From NCBI GenBank assembly GCA_016801845.1, contig CM028917.1, forward strand, positions 6,537,001 through 6,601,000: a DNA stretch of 64,000 nt. Reading direction: 5' to 3'. The DNA comes from Polydactylus sextarius. Its lineage: Eukaryota; Chordata; Actinopteri; Polynemidae. The notes beneath the pieces were generated by a model that saw nothing but the letters and a program-made list of their open reading frames with translations, made no database searches and was not told the origin of the DNA. Positions 46,501 to 55,785 of this stretch are shown one piece after another. Numbering within the stretch: position 1 is the stretch's first letter; every line of letters starts with the position of its first letter. The translations under genes were made by a program, and so were the position numbers.

Positions 46501-49500
46501 AGATTTCCCTTCGTTGTTTTGCTTTCATATTAGGTTTTAGCCACAGGGAACAAAGCAACACAACTGGAGACAGCAAGACAAACATGAGGCCCAAATGTCG
46601 TCAGCATGCTGTATCCATACTGGTCTGAAGTAGCACTGGTAACGCTGGAATGCATTTCTGCGTGTGTTTGCAGATTCTTATAGACTCATACATCTGTGAC
46701 CAATAAAATAAAAGGGGGTTGTGAATGTACAGCGATCCAAAATGTTTAAATATGTGGGCGCTCATGTGCATATCTGTGTGACAGCATGCGTGTGTGGCTT
46801 TTGTGCGAGTGTGATGCAGGGGTCTGTGTTACATTAGTATCAAGGGAGATATTCTGTAATGAGTGTAACTACCTCCGTGGGAGACTTGCATAAAGCTCCA
46901 TTTCAGTCCTGCAGCGTAAGATGAGCGGGAGAGGACGACAGAGGACGGCGAGGGGGGGGGCAGAGACAAAAGACACAAACACAGACGGGGTGACAGACGG
47001 ATCGGTGGGAAAAGTGAGAGGGAATGAGATGGATTAGTGGTGACGAAGGAAAAAAAGGAGGGGAGAGAAAGGGAAAGAAAGACCACAATCAAAAAAGCAG
47101 AGTTAAGCATAAAGACTAAAGAGGTTAGAGATTTAAGAAACAAAGAAAATTAGTACAGGAAAACTACAGTTTGAGCTTGTGTGTGTGTGTTTGTACCTGG
47201 TGGATGGGGTGGAGGTGATGGAGCGCCGTCCCAGGGTCACCTGGTTGATGTTGTAGTATCCAGGGCTGTCCAGGTCGGCCAGGGAGAAGTTGGGGCCGGT
47301 TGCTGTGGCAACTGGGGCTGAGGAATGCACACACGCACAAACACACACAAACACACACAAACACACACATTATGGGAAGGAATATCACAGAATCTATAGC
47401 TACATATTGACAATAATGACACGTTTATGTCCTGAGAGGATGAGGTTGTTCTGCCAAATCCCATTAATAGACCCAAGCCAAAAATGCATTCATCTATATC
47501 TCGTTTTTATTTCAAAACGATCATCAGTTTTGTGTGCTGGTATTTATTAGCTGCTGTGTTCTGACACCAAACCGCTCCTGGTGATGGTTTTAAAGCTAAA
47601 CTAAAGATTTGTGATGTGAACAACGGCTGTGTCTTTTTTAATGGAGTAATCTTACACTTATGCATGTTACACATCAGCGGATCGTTCTCAGTACTTTCTG
47701 TACCCCACACAACCCCGATCCTGTGAGGTCTTACTAAAGACGTCAGGCTTTAAAAATGGTAGGAAAAAAAAGACTTCAGTAATGTCCGAGAACAGCTGGT
47801 CACTGTCGTCCTCAGCAAACATTGTGCGTTTTTTTGAGGGAACTATTTTCAACTGCGGATTAAAACTCACTTAGTGCTCCAGTGACTACTCCCAGCAGGA
47901 GCGGGACGGTTCATGTGGGATTGGGTCAAACTAAACTACAGTGTGTATGATCATGGTAACAAAGGGACGAGGGTGTGGTGTGTTTAGACAACAATGGAGG
48001 AAAATTCTATATTCAGCTTCGAATACACAATGATCGTTATGAAGATCGATTCACAGAAAAATACTACACAAGGCTTGTGCTTTAAAATGGATATTTTTTT
48101 CCCCAATAAGATTTTACACATACAAAAATGAATATATAGTGTAGAAGGGACAACAAAGGAGAGTATGTTGACGTTTTGAGATTGACAAGAGAAATTATAG
48201 CGGTGACTCACTCTGTGACACGCGGACCAGCTCGGCTACGTTCCACACCCCTGAAGTCACGAAGCAGTCCTGGAAACTCAAGTGTCCTGGGTTGAAAGAC
48301 AGACAGAGACAGAGCAGTGTGTGTGTGTGAGTGGACTGCAGCATAGATGCATATACCAAACATGCATTGAATTACAGGCGCACGCATAACATACACGCAA
48401 AACTTCATCATCGGCACGCACACACACGCGCACACATAAATGTAGACAGAGCTGAAAAACATGTGTGGCGAAGGTCGACACGCTGCCGGTGTCGTTCAGC
48501 GGAACCACAAAGCTTCACACACGCTTCTCCTCGTCCTGATGCTGATTGTTCATGTATCTGATTACTTTACCAGGCGGAGTGTTAACAAGGTTGAAGACGG
48601 TCACCTGTGTGTCACGGCAGCTTTACCGCACGATTGTGACACTGATGAAGGCCGGACGGAAGAAAACGTTTTCCTTGAGTAAACAAAGTGATTTCACCAA
48701 GCGTGATTCTCCTCTGTCACAATGAGGATGACGCACCACTTCATGTGAGCGCGGTGGAAACTAACGTCTACGGTTTCACGAGGTTTGCCCATCAGGAGTT
48801 GTGATGACACTGTATTAATCAAAGTAATTGCTGGTAACATGGGCGACACTGTAACAACATGGTTACTGTGTTTGGGAAGAAACACAAAACAATAAAAGAG
48901 GTTGTAAAGAAGCTAACAGATTAGCAGGAAGTAGCTTAAGCTAAAACTGAAGGTGAGTGCACTTCATGCAGTATTCAACATTCAACAAGGAAACTGGAAT
49001 AGATATTGTAACAGTTAGCTTTAACTCTCAAAGAAATTGGCTTAAAATGAGCATTTAAGTTAAGTCCCATGTGATCATCCGGCTGCTTGTTTGTCTAATT
49101 TTATTTTTGCTAAAGTTGTAAAAATACTGAATAAGGATCTGAGCCGCATTAAAGTCGACCACATATTCCCATTAATGATGTATATCACACCTACTTGCAT
49201 GTGAACTTTATGGTGCTTTAGCTTATTTTTAACTTGAACTAGCATCAAACCGGCTAGTTTGTTTCAGGAGGTGATGGTGGAGACCAAATTCAGAGCTACA
49301 AGGACGATGAATACTGGACTTAAATTCATCTAGAGGCCAAAACCAGGACTCCCAATGAGGTAAATGTTTGCTAACATGTTAGCCACAACAACTTAAATGG
49401 TGATAATGTGTGTTTTTTTTCCGTCTCCCCAAGTACAGTTTGTTAAATGAGTGACATTGTCTGTATCCATAGTGACCAAGTGTATGTGAAGGTGAATTTA

Positions 49501-50073
49501 AAATCCATACCCTTAATCGCTCTCTCCATCTGTCCATCACGTCTCTCCTCTGTTTTCCTCACCCCCCCACCTCATTTTTTTTTCTGTCCCCCTACCGCCC
49601 CCCCCACCCCTCCCTCATTTTCCTCTTGTTCTCCATCTCTCTCTCTCTCTTTCTCTTCACTCCATCCCTGTCCGGGGTTAACCGCAGCGAGGACAGCGCA
49701 TGAGGTCAGTGCTCAGCTCGGCAGCGGCCATGTGGTTCCCATCTTCCAATAACGTCAGTGTGATTTATGAGTGGCCCGCCACAATCCCAGCACAGCCCCC
49801 ACGCTACAGTACCATCAGCTCTCCTTACCATAATAAACTCAGCCCCAACTCTGCTGGGACACACTCATACACACACAGAGAGGCCTGTATGTAGGGGTGG
49901 TGTATGTATATATGTATGCATGTGTAGATGTGACCACGCGTACGCACAGGTACAGTACGCTGAACATTTTTATGTTCAGCGTACAGTGAAACAATTGTAA
50001 AACTCACCATTTGGTGGGGGCTTGACGTCTGTGTCTCCTTGCTGGTTTGAGTTGTCTGATTGTCCTGATTGTT
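25167..50073 (-). CDS. nfix: Nuclear factor I X (NFIX), C-terminal part; DNA-binding exon lies outside the window
   Basis: NFI proteins bind TTGGC(N5)GCCAA as dimers and regulate transcription in brain, muscle and blood development. The exons here code the region after the MH1-like DNA-binding domain. Order along the minus strand: 50073-50008, 48286-48212, 47317-47197, 46199-46069, 37243-37115, 32750-32575, 30823-30676, 28675-28584, 25181-25167. All phases join, giving 316 residues from QSGQSDNSNQ to QQTQSWFL. Family marks include GHLSFQDCFVTSGVWNVAEL, GPNFSLADLDSPGYYNINQV, SPVDDVFYSGRSPAAGSSS and AFTHHPLPMLAGVRPGSPR. The SIDDSEMESPVDD, HHHPGQDPLKEFVQFVC and SWFL pieces fit NFIX rather than NFIA, NFIB or NFIC (recalled comparisons). 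Proximity to rad23a agrees. No disabling change is seen. Confidence 0.95.
25715..26086 (-). CDS. Unassigned protein-like open frame in nfix last intron, possibly retroelement-derived
   Basis: Open for 123 codons from an ATG, with mixed, non-repetitive composition (for example MTDLSLTVFTIKDGTAQCA and LLEPGSVAKNESFSDLLND). I do not recognise a family. Upstream on the same strand is a GC-rich stretch containing AAGATGGCGC (about 26159-26168), a motif seen at the start of some LINE transcripts. It could be a LINE 5' region, a retained old exon, or chance. No splice link to nfix was seen. Confidence 0.25.
   Translation of the reverse strand: MATLKTFCTRLQKWAEVIVMAQMTDLSLTVFTIKDGTAQCANRVTVGDKITKIQQLRLFPFVKVISDVYITLPLWSHLISATVKEIVIPQRMNPTSLLEPGSVAKNESFSDLLNDLLTNSLLA
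26502..26530. repeat. (CA)n microsatellite
   Basis: About 14 CA units with one CG interruption. Confidence 0.85.
27108..27622 (+). pseudogene. Tc1/mariner-type transposon relic
   Basis: The left end GGCCAAAAGTATGAAGATACC is mirrored at the right end, whose reverse complement reads GTGAAAAGTGTGAAGACACC. Between them, broken frames give Tc1 transposase pieces: WCGAVFHGL-like sequence near 27160, FLFQ near 27290, and VEESEWPARSPDLNTIQH at 27325-27378, the SPDLNP-type signature of the DDE domain. Several stops and an internal deletion make it inactive. Family recognition is from memory. Confidence 0.85.
28584..28675 (-). CDS. nfix: nfix penultimate coding exon (two usable reading frames)
   Basis: In the main frame it codes YSTPGATAPNRFVGIGSRDN and onward to IPQQTQ before donor GTAGGA. 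If the previous 148-nt exon is skipped, so that 32575 joins 28675, the same bases read HTPRQAPQLP and continue to SASDHGTTTF, then TGA at 28604-28606. That tail closely resembles the alternative end recalled for a mammalian NFIX isoform. The acceptor is CCGTAG. Confidence 0.95.
28676..30675 (-). other. nfix: nfix intron between the 148-nt and 92-nt exons
   Basis: About 2 kb, of which 28751-29370 is a foldback repeat. The rest includes a GA tract (29740-29761) and no recognised exon. Confidence 0.8.
28751..29370. repeat. Foldback/MITE-like repeat, near full length
   Basis: Opens with GTTAAAG and shows the family's mirrored interior. CTCTCATGTCTGTATGGTAAG and TTAGCTTAGCAC in the left half answer CTTTATACTAAGCAAAGCTAAGC in the right half. 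ACCTTTGGACAGAGCCAGGCTA-type sequence lies between (29165-29190). Diverged but still largely palindromic. Confidence 0.7.
30676..30823 (-). CDS. nfix: nfix 148-nt exon (Pro-rich transactivation region)
   Basis: Codes PNGSGQSKMPGSFLLPPPPP, then VARPVPLPMPDSKPN and GGLSSPASP, the proline-rich activation segment. It is 148 nt, not a multiple of three, so skipping it changes the downstream frame. The donor after CCGT is GTAAGT; the competing GT two bases earlier would break the frame. Confidence 0.95.
30824..32574 (-). other. nfix: nfix intron
   Basis: Purine-rich on the plus strand near 30900-31160, then AT-rich. No exon or classified repeat recognised. Confidence 0.75.
32575..32750 (-). CDS. 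nfix: nfix exon (SPRASASALHFPS to DGSGQAAGQ)
   Basis: Codes SPRASASALHFPSPSIIQQS, YFTHPTIRYHHH and GQDPLKEFVQFVCADGSGQ, highly characteristic of NFIX. It ends codon-complete at CAG before donor GTAAGC, so it can join either the 148-nt or the 92-nt exon. Confidence 0.96.
33613..33859. mobile_element. 247-bp MITE with long terminal inverted repeats and TA target duplication
   Basis: The left end TACGGTCCAGACCATAAGTA and the reverse complement of the right end, TACAGTCTAGACCGTAAGTA, match at 17 of 20 positions. Similarity continues for about 43 nt, including ACAGTTAC. The element is flanked by TA at 33611-33612 and 33860-33861, fitting Tc1/mariner-type insertion. It has no coding capacity. Confidence 0.88.
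34524..34916. repeat. 15-bp target site duplication flanking the SINE
   Basis: AATCGCAATTTAATC occurs at 34524-34538 and again, identical, at 34902-34916, exactly bordering the SINE. The host sequence looks like part of an older AT-rich ATAATC-type repeat. Confidence 0.92.
34539..34901 (-). mobile_element. tRNA-derived SINE, full length, minus orientation
   Basis: On the minus strand the element begins GGGCAGCGCGGTGGCACATG with an A-box-like TGGCACATGGG. A perfect B-box GGTTCGAATCCC follows at 34833-34844, and then CATGTTCTCCCCGTGTCTGC, well known in teleost SINEs. It ends in a TGGA-type simple tail (34539-34548). The identical 15-bp flanking duplication shows a complete insertion by LINE-dependent retrotransposition. 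I cannot name the family with certainty. Confidence 0.88.
37115..37243 (-). CDS. nfix: nfix 129-nt exon (SLKKPGKFDFSALSSQ)
   Basis: Codes LSSPGSLKKPGKFDFSALSS, then QTRSPRMAFTHHPLPMLAG and VRP. It starts and ends with the same codon phase and is 43 codons long, so it can be skipped without changing frame. Acceptor TTTTGCCAG, donor GTGAGA. Confidence 0.95.
42648..42800 (+). repeat. Foldback repeat fragment (left end)
   Basis: AAAGGAATAGTTTGACATTA, CACTCTCATGTCTGTTAAT and TTAGCTTATCTTAG match the left half of the foldback family. The right half is missing or too diverged. Confidence 0.65.
43490..43517. repeat. (CA)n microsatellite
   Basis: About 14 CA units following CGCACG. Confidence 0.88.
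43677..44185. mobile_element. 509-bp MITE-like element with TTAA flanks
   Basis: The left end AGGGTCAGTTCACCCAGAAC and the reverse complement of the right end, AGGGCCAGTTTACCCCAAAAC, form terminal inverted repeats. Both ends are bordered by TTAA (43673-43676 and 44186-44189), the target used by piggyBac-type transposases. No transposase is present. Class assignment is inferred from the ends only. Confidence 0.7.
44662..45376. repeat. Dispersed repeat with AGTGTTGCCAA inverted ends
   Basis: Starts AGTGTTGCCAACTTAGTGAC and ends with the reverse complement TTGGCAACACT; GTGACT/AGTCAC words lie just inside both ends. I recognise these ends from a common teleost interspersed element but cannot name the family. 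Confidence 0.6.
45475..45855. repeat. Foldback/MITE-like repeat
   Basis: AGTTGAGATGAGAAGATATTAC and AGCACAAAGACTATAAACATGG on the left answer CCTGTTTCCAGTCTTTTAGCT and GCTCATCTTCTAATTTATCTC on the right. The right end TTGTCAAACTATTTCTTTAA is the mirrored terminal sequence of the family. Confidence 0.7.
46069..46199 (-). CDS. nfix: nfix exon (SNKRKSIDDSEMESP to NDVDA)
   Basis: Codes SNKRKSIDDSEMESPVDDVF, YSGRSPAAGSSSQSSGWPND and VDA. KRKS resembles a basic patch, and the Ser/Pro sites are typical of the NFI regulatory segment. Acceptor GTCTCAG, donor GTAATC. Confidence 0.96.
46200..47196 (-). other. nfix: nfix intron (1 kb)
   Basis: No exon recognised. Purine-rich stretch at 46918-47110. Confidence 0.75.
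47197..47317 (-). CDS. nfix: nfix exon (PVATATGPNFSLADLDSP)
   Basis: Codes PVATATGPNFSLADLDSPGY and YNINQVTLGRRSITSTPST, matching the conserved NFI segment after the DNA-binding domain. Acceptor TTCCTCAG, donor GTACAA. Confidence 0.96.
47318..48211 (-). other. nfix: nfix intron (0.9 kb)
   Basis: Begins GTGAGT. A short CA tract (47333-47369) lies close to the 3' acceptor. No exon recognised. Confidence 0.75.
48212..48286 (-). CDS. nfix: nfix 75-nt exon (HLSFQDCFVTSGVWNVAELV)
   Basis: Codes HLSFQDCFVTSGVWNVAELV and RVSQ, a highly conserved NFI block. Acceptor CAACCCAG, donor GTGAGT. Confidence 0.96.
48287..50007 (-). other. nfix: nfix intron (1.7 kb) with a donor-proximal hairpin
   Basis: A 13-bp perfect hairpin begins 24 nt after the donor (49955-49984). 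C/T-rich plus-strand sequence lies at 49550-49670. GCTA-rich sequence at 48910-49390 may be a decayed foldback copy. No exon recognised. Confidence 0.75.
49955..49984 (-). repeat. Perfect 13-bp stem-loop next to an nfix 5' splice site
   Basis: GTACGCTGAACAT (49955-49967), TTTT loop, then the exact reverse complement ATGTTCAGCGTAC (49972-49984). In the nfix pre-mRNA it occupies intron positions 24 to 53 after the 66-nt exon's donor, with an AAAA loop. Confidence 0.95.
50008..50073 (-). CDS. nfix: nfix 66-nt exon (QSGQSDNSNQQGDTDVKPPPN)
   Basis: Codes QSGQSDNSNQQGDTDVKPPP and N, the linker just after the DNA-binding domain in NFI proteins. It starts with two bases of a split codon, so the preceding exon must end with one spare base. 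Acceptor CTTTCAG, donor GTGAGT. It is the most 5' nfix exon in the window. Confidence 0.93.
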
Positions 50074-51369
50074 CTGAAAGACAAATAAAGACAAAAAAAA
50101 AAGAGAGACATGGTTAGTCCGATGGACAGATGTCTGGGAACGACTCAAGGTGAGGGGGCAGGTTAACATCAGCGGGAACTCTTCATAAAACTGGACGGGA
50201 AATGGCGCCCTCCTGTCATTCTTTCCAGAGAGGAGAGACAGAAGTGGGCCCGAGATTAAAGATGGCCGCATACTTCTGCTCAGGTTGAAGCTCAGTTGAA
50301 AGTCATAAAACGGCAAATCAAACAGTTAATATCTTTACCTCTGGAGTTTGTCACGGTGGGAAAATCACTTACTAGAGATGGCGCCAGAGAAGAGTTCAGT
50401 TCGGAGGCTTTTATACTTTTTATACTTGTTTTTTTTTTTTTTTTGCTTACAAAGCTTTTGTACCTCTAGTTTTTTTCTCTAGGATTCTAGGACAAAATGC
50501 ACTGGAACAGTGAACAGTGTAGTGAAGTGTCTCCACTGCTGACTTGTAGGTTGAAGGGTAATTTTGAGAGGCATATTTTTGGGTTTTAAGAACCACTTTT
50601 CTCTCTTGCTATACTTTCCTTTCAGGGACTCCCATTCAGACACAGACACACACACATACACACACTAATGGCTTTGACACTGTCGGTTGGGTAAACTGGT
50701 CCCAGGAAACCTCAGCTTCCCCACTGCTGACTTGTAAGTTGAGGTGTTCTTGTAAAATGTACTGTTTTTTTGGTTGGAGGCATTGTTTAGATTGCATCTC
50801 CTGTGAGTGTTTACCCTGACATCTATAGGCGCGGGCAGGCAGAGAGAGCTGCCTGCTTCAGCTAGTTTTGTTTGGCCCTCTGGCTGCCATTCTTCTTTAA
50901 ATGTGTAATGCAGCCCTGTGGAGTTTTATGGTTGTATCATATATACCATTTAGGCCAATTACTCCCACAACACTGAAGCTTTAAGGCTGTCATGGGCGAA
51001 GTGTCCCCAGCCGGAGTGTTACTAGGCCCCTCAATCTCAACATCTTCTAAGCCCAAATCAGCGTCCTAATCTTGGGTGGCATTTGTGCGCTATGTGCCAG
51101 CAAACTGCTGCACTATTCACCCCGGGTGCGCGTGCTGCCAACACCAAGAAAACAAAAAGGAGACAAACAAAATCACCTCATCGCTTTGAGTCCAAAATGG
51201 AATAAGGGGGGAAAAACACGCAGGGATAGAGTTTCTTTTTTTCTCGTAACACTCGTCCCTGATTGTGCAGGAGTGAGAGTCCATCTTCACGTCTTTCTCC
51301 CTCAGTTCCTCTCACACTCGTTCTGTCTCTGCTTCTCTTTCTCTCTCGTGCTGTCGCTCTGTGGAATCC

Positions 51370-51404
51370 TGGCAGCCATCTTAGCGCTTGGCAGCCATCT
51401 TAGC
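51370..51404. repeat. Tandem pair of TGGCAGCCATCTTAGC
   Basis: The 16-mer occurs identically at 51370-51385 and 51389-51404. Each copy contains GCCATCTT, the complement of a YY1-type AAGATGGC motif. Confidence 0.9.
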
Positions 51405-51438
51405 TTTGGCGGTACCCATGCATTCCTGCTAGCTGACG

Positions 51439-51439
<1 letters not shown>

Positions 51440-51484
<45 letters not shown>
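51440..51484. repeat. (CA)n microsatellite
   Basis: About 22 uninterrupted CA units. Confidence 0.93.
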
Positions 51485-51486
<2 letters not shown>

Positions 51487-53881
51487 CTGCAAAGCACACT
51501 CTCACTCTCACACACACAGACCCAACGGTCTTAAAGATAAAAAGACCTACAGAGGATATGCAATGGTAATGGAGTGAGGATGAAACCGCTGGGATGTTTG
51601 TCTGCAATCCTGTGTGTGTTTTGTCGCCTACACTAACACTGTGTTACAGGGGAGTGTGTGAGTTAAATAAAAAATGAGACATGACTCCAAATGTCAGACT
51701 CACTCATAAAGTATAAAGAAAGACGTAAACAGCAAAATAAAGAAACCGTTCAGGGAGAACAAGGTGATGTGTTAAGATGGAGCCCGGGGCCTCTCGCGTG
51801 GCGCCGCTGCCAACAACGACAAACCTCATCATCGCGTTTCACTACGAGCGCAAAACCGTTAAAAAGCCGTTTAGACCTGTACGCCTCTGAAAAATCTCCA
51901 CTATGTGACAGCTTCCAAGCCAAAAAAAAAAAAAAAAAAATATCAGAGCCCAGTTGTCATGACAACAGTGATGGCACACCACAGCAAAAGTCCCTAATGA
52001 TGAGTGGTTGTTGAAGCCTGTGTGTGCATATGTGTCGCTGTTTGGCCTGGCAATTAGTTGGAATGAAGATAATAATATAGCCCACTGGCATGGGCTCAAC
52101 GTGTCGTTTTGTTTAAGTATTTCTTGGCACCGAACAGACAGGCGGCCGCTGTGCTACACTAAAACGAGATTGGCTGTATACTATAACAGTCTCTTTGCAT
52201 TTTAAGGTGTTAAATCCATTCCAGTCACATTATTAACAACATTTTTAAAACTCAGCTTTCATAACTCCCCTTGTGAACACAAACTGATCTCTGAAAGTTG
52301 TTAGAAGGATTGTACGCAACTCGACTCCTCTCCACCAAACTCATCTTTATTTAATTGTAAAGTGTAAATCATATACATCCACATGACATGTGGGTGGATA
52401 ATGCTCAAAGAAAGTGATTTCAGCCAGTTACACAGATGATCTTATTGTACAGAGACATTTAAATTAATGTCTTTGTCTACGATCCTGGTACAACTGGTTT
52501 AGTTTATGGAACTTGGAAATGAAGAGTTTCATTCCATTCTCTTCTTGACTGGAAGGATTAATACTTTTGATTTTACAGCCTTGAAGACATGTTGTTTTTC
52601 AGCTACCTGACAAAAGTCATCCACTATTCACTCAGTATTTGGTCTCCACCTCCATCCTGCTCTTGAAGAAAATATCTGTCTCTTTAAATGCTGCTGTGCT
52701 TTTCAGCTAGCTAGTTTTTCAGTTAGCTTCTCTGCTGTTTGATGCTAAGCAGGTAGCGTGCAGTTTTTCTTTTTAGAGCCTGTTGGCTTAAGAACAACAA
52801 GGCTGAGAAAAACTGTGAAGCAAAATGCTTGCCAAAACAATGTGCTAAAAGATACTAAAATGTTTTCTTCAGAGCTAATGTGAAGTAGATTCAGGTGATA
52901 GTTGTCTGGTCTGACTGATACCTCCTACATACCCATTATCTTTTGAGCCAATCTTTATATAAATATATTGATAAAAAGCAGCAGTCAGAGGTGCATTCCA
53001 CCTTGAAGAATGAAAAGTAGGTTTCCATTCCTGCAGTGCACTGTGATATCCACCTCAGGGCTGATTCATCTCCTTATCCTCATGTTATTTCATACACTCC
53101 CTTTTCTCAATTTACACTACACATGAACTTGTGACTTTTTTTTTGTTCCTCTGCTGCGCTCACATTCATGCTGTTTACTGGTGTGAGAGTTTCCACGGAG
53201 GAGCACATAAATCTTCTCTCTTCATCTAACAAATATCATTTAATTAGATTTTTGAGGTGCAACATTAAACTAACAGTAGCTCATTTACTGTACCTCTGTC
53301 AGTGCATCTGCCACACAAGGCTCATCCTTTATTAGATTGTTCATAAATAACACAAAGTGATTCACTTAAAACCACATTAGGAAATATCAAGATGTTTCTC
53401 CTTTATATTTGTGTTAGTATTATACTGGCTTTTTTGAAAACTGCTGCTCCAGTAATTTCATTTTTTTTTTTAACTGTTTCTATTTGGTTGTCTGCTCTGT
53501 ATATCATTTTTGTTAGCAAAAGACAACAATCTCCGTTTCAGAGCTTTTTAAATTGATGTGGAATATTTTGATGCATCTTTGTTACAGTTCTAGAAAACAT
53601 TATAAAACATATTTGTTGTTTTATCTATTTATCTTTTTTATATTTTTATTAATCTGCATCCATTCCCATCTTCTGCTCATTCCAACAAAGCACCATGTAG
53701 TCCCCATGTAGCGTATCTGGCACTGACTGTGTCCATTCATGTGCAATACGCACATGTGTGTTCCTATGTGATGTATATGGCGTTGCTTTGATGTCTACAT
53801 GGACATGCTTGGCACACTTACAAACATGCATGTAAATGTACAGATTTTGTGTATGTGCCACAGTTGGTGCCCAAAGGAGTA

Positions 53882-53883
<2 letters not shown>

Positions 53884-53922
<39 letters not shown>

Positions 53923-54112
53923 AGGGGAAGGTGAGGGCGGGGGTGATGTTGCATCAAAAGGAAGACAGATACTCTACTCTCACTGTGAACAATAGATTGG
54001 CTCTGTATTATTGTTATTATCCCTCTGCCTCTGTAGACCACCAGCAGGGAGGAATCAGTGCCAGCGGGCCACTCATCCCCACAGAGCCTCATGTGCACGC
54101 CCACACACCTAT

Positions 54113-54147
<35 letters not shown>

Positions 54148-54243
54148 GAGTACGCAACCACATTTATTAACGTGTTGGTTCAAATACCTGCACGTGTGCA
54201 CACCAAACATGGATACACATGCTTCCAAAGCGCTGACATGCTG

Positions 54244-54301
<58 letters not shown>
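53884..54301. repeat. Cluster of facing GT and CA microsatellites
   Basis: (GT)18 at 53886-53921, (CA)17 at 54114-54146 and (CA)23 at 54256-54301. The GT block is complementary to either CA block, so the region could fold back. Confidence 0.9.
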
Positions 54302-54303
<2 letters not shown>

Positions 54304-55727
54304 TTTTAAACACAGATGAATCACCCTTATCTCCTGTGCACAGTCGCCTGAAGGCCCTCTGCACACACCCTGCCTGAGATAATACAGCACAGACGCACAC
54401 AGGCCATCAAATATACCGTGCTCTTGCCTCTAATCACACACACACACACACAAAGATACACACAAGACTGCGCACACACACGTACACATAAAGAGTGTGT
54501 TCATTTTTGTTGCCTGGTCAGCATACACTCACTGATATGTACACAAAAGTTAACACTGGCTATACATTTATCACACTGCGGATGCAGACAGCGGCTAATA
54601 GCTCACACCCAGGCTAATGTACACACACTCAAAGTCGCACTTACTTAATCACACTATTCGTCATATACAGAGAGACAAAAACAACATGTAGCGCATAGGC
54701 ACAAGTGTGAATCATTTAGAGACACTTGAATGTAAAATGACGTACGCGGGCTGTCCATCGCCGTTGCTAATGGACTCATTTGCCGTGCGCATATTCATAT
54801 ATGCGAGTGCAAGCTGCGCACTTTTTGCTAATTTACTGAACAGCTTAGAGTGTTTGTTTGTTTGTGCACTGCAGGCGCACATGGGCAAACAGGGCCCTCT
54901 GTAATCTAATGTGCGCTAAGTGAAAGGGTTTTTTCAGCTTGATGACAGACTGTAAAATCAACATCACCAGTCCAATGCTGGAGATGAAACGTAACAGCTT
55001 CGCCTGTTAAACTTGCTTACGGGATGGGAGTCAGTCGAGCATGTATGCTGTCATAAATCAGTTACTCTCATAGTCTTATGTTAACATCTTCCTCAAAGCG
55101 AAATGCCACACTGATTCTGATGAAAAATTGCTTTCAGGTGTTATGTACGAATGCATCTAGTAATTTGCATTCACTTTGGAAGGCTAATACGTATCTACCT
55201 CCTCTGTAGTAAGTTATTTGATAAATAAAAGTTGATGCCAGACCACATTCATGCAAACACAGACGCACAACTTTTTTTCTCCCCCAGAATAAGATAAAAC
55301 AGCTGCCCAGATGTAGCTAAAACATGTCAGATTTGTGTGTGTGTGTGTGTAACTTAGTGTGAGTGTGTTTGTGTGTGTGAAAGTGGCAATGGCAACTGCT
55401 CTGCTATGTTAAAAAAAAGGCCTGTGAAATGTAACATTGCAGCAGAGGATTTAAAGGATAATTTCAGTTTATTACAGCTCAGGTTTTATGATATTATTTT
55501 GGACCATTGTTTCTGTAAGTAATAATAACATTACACTGACCGATGTAATTGTTGAGATCTGGGAATAAGGGAGATATTAAAAAAATAGTCACAGTAGGCA
55601 AAGAACATGCGTGGTCAGCCACACAGATAAACTCCTAGGACATTAGTACATGTGAATGTGTGTGTTTCAGTGTTTTATAAACTTTTGTTGCTAAGAATAA
55701 CATCTTACACAAAATGTGATGCGGGTT

Positions 55728-55785
55728 TAAGGGAATAGTTTGTCCTTTTTGGGAAATATGCTTATGCTTCTTCACTTAAATCATT
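55728..55785 (+). repeat. Foldback repeat end fragment
   Basis: TTAAGGGAATAGTTTGTCC followed by TTTTTGGGAAATATGCTTATGC matches the terminal sequence of the foldback family. The remainder is absent. Confidence 0.7.

Noticed and set aside
50525..50745. Two copies of CCACTGCTGACTTGTARGTTGA about 185 bp apart
   Set aside because: The similarity is limited to about 22 bp with poor flanking match, too short to call a tandem duplication or element.
49250..52700. Related words (GGTGGAGACCAAAT) near 49275 and reversed near 52640
   Set aside because: Probably two decayed copies of another GCTA-rich dispersed repeat. Boundaries and mirrored ends could not be set well enough to list.
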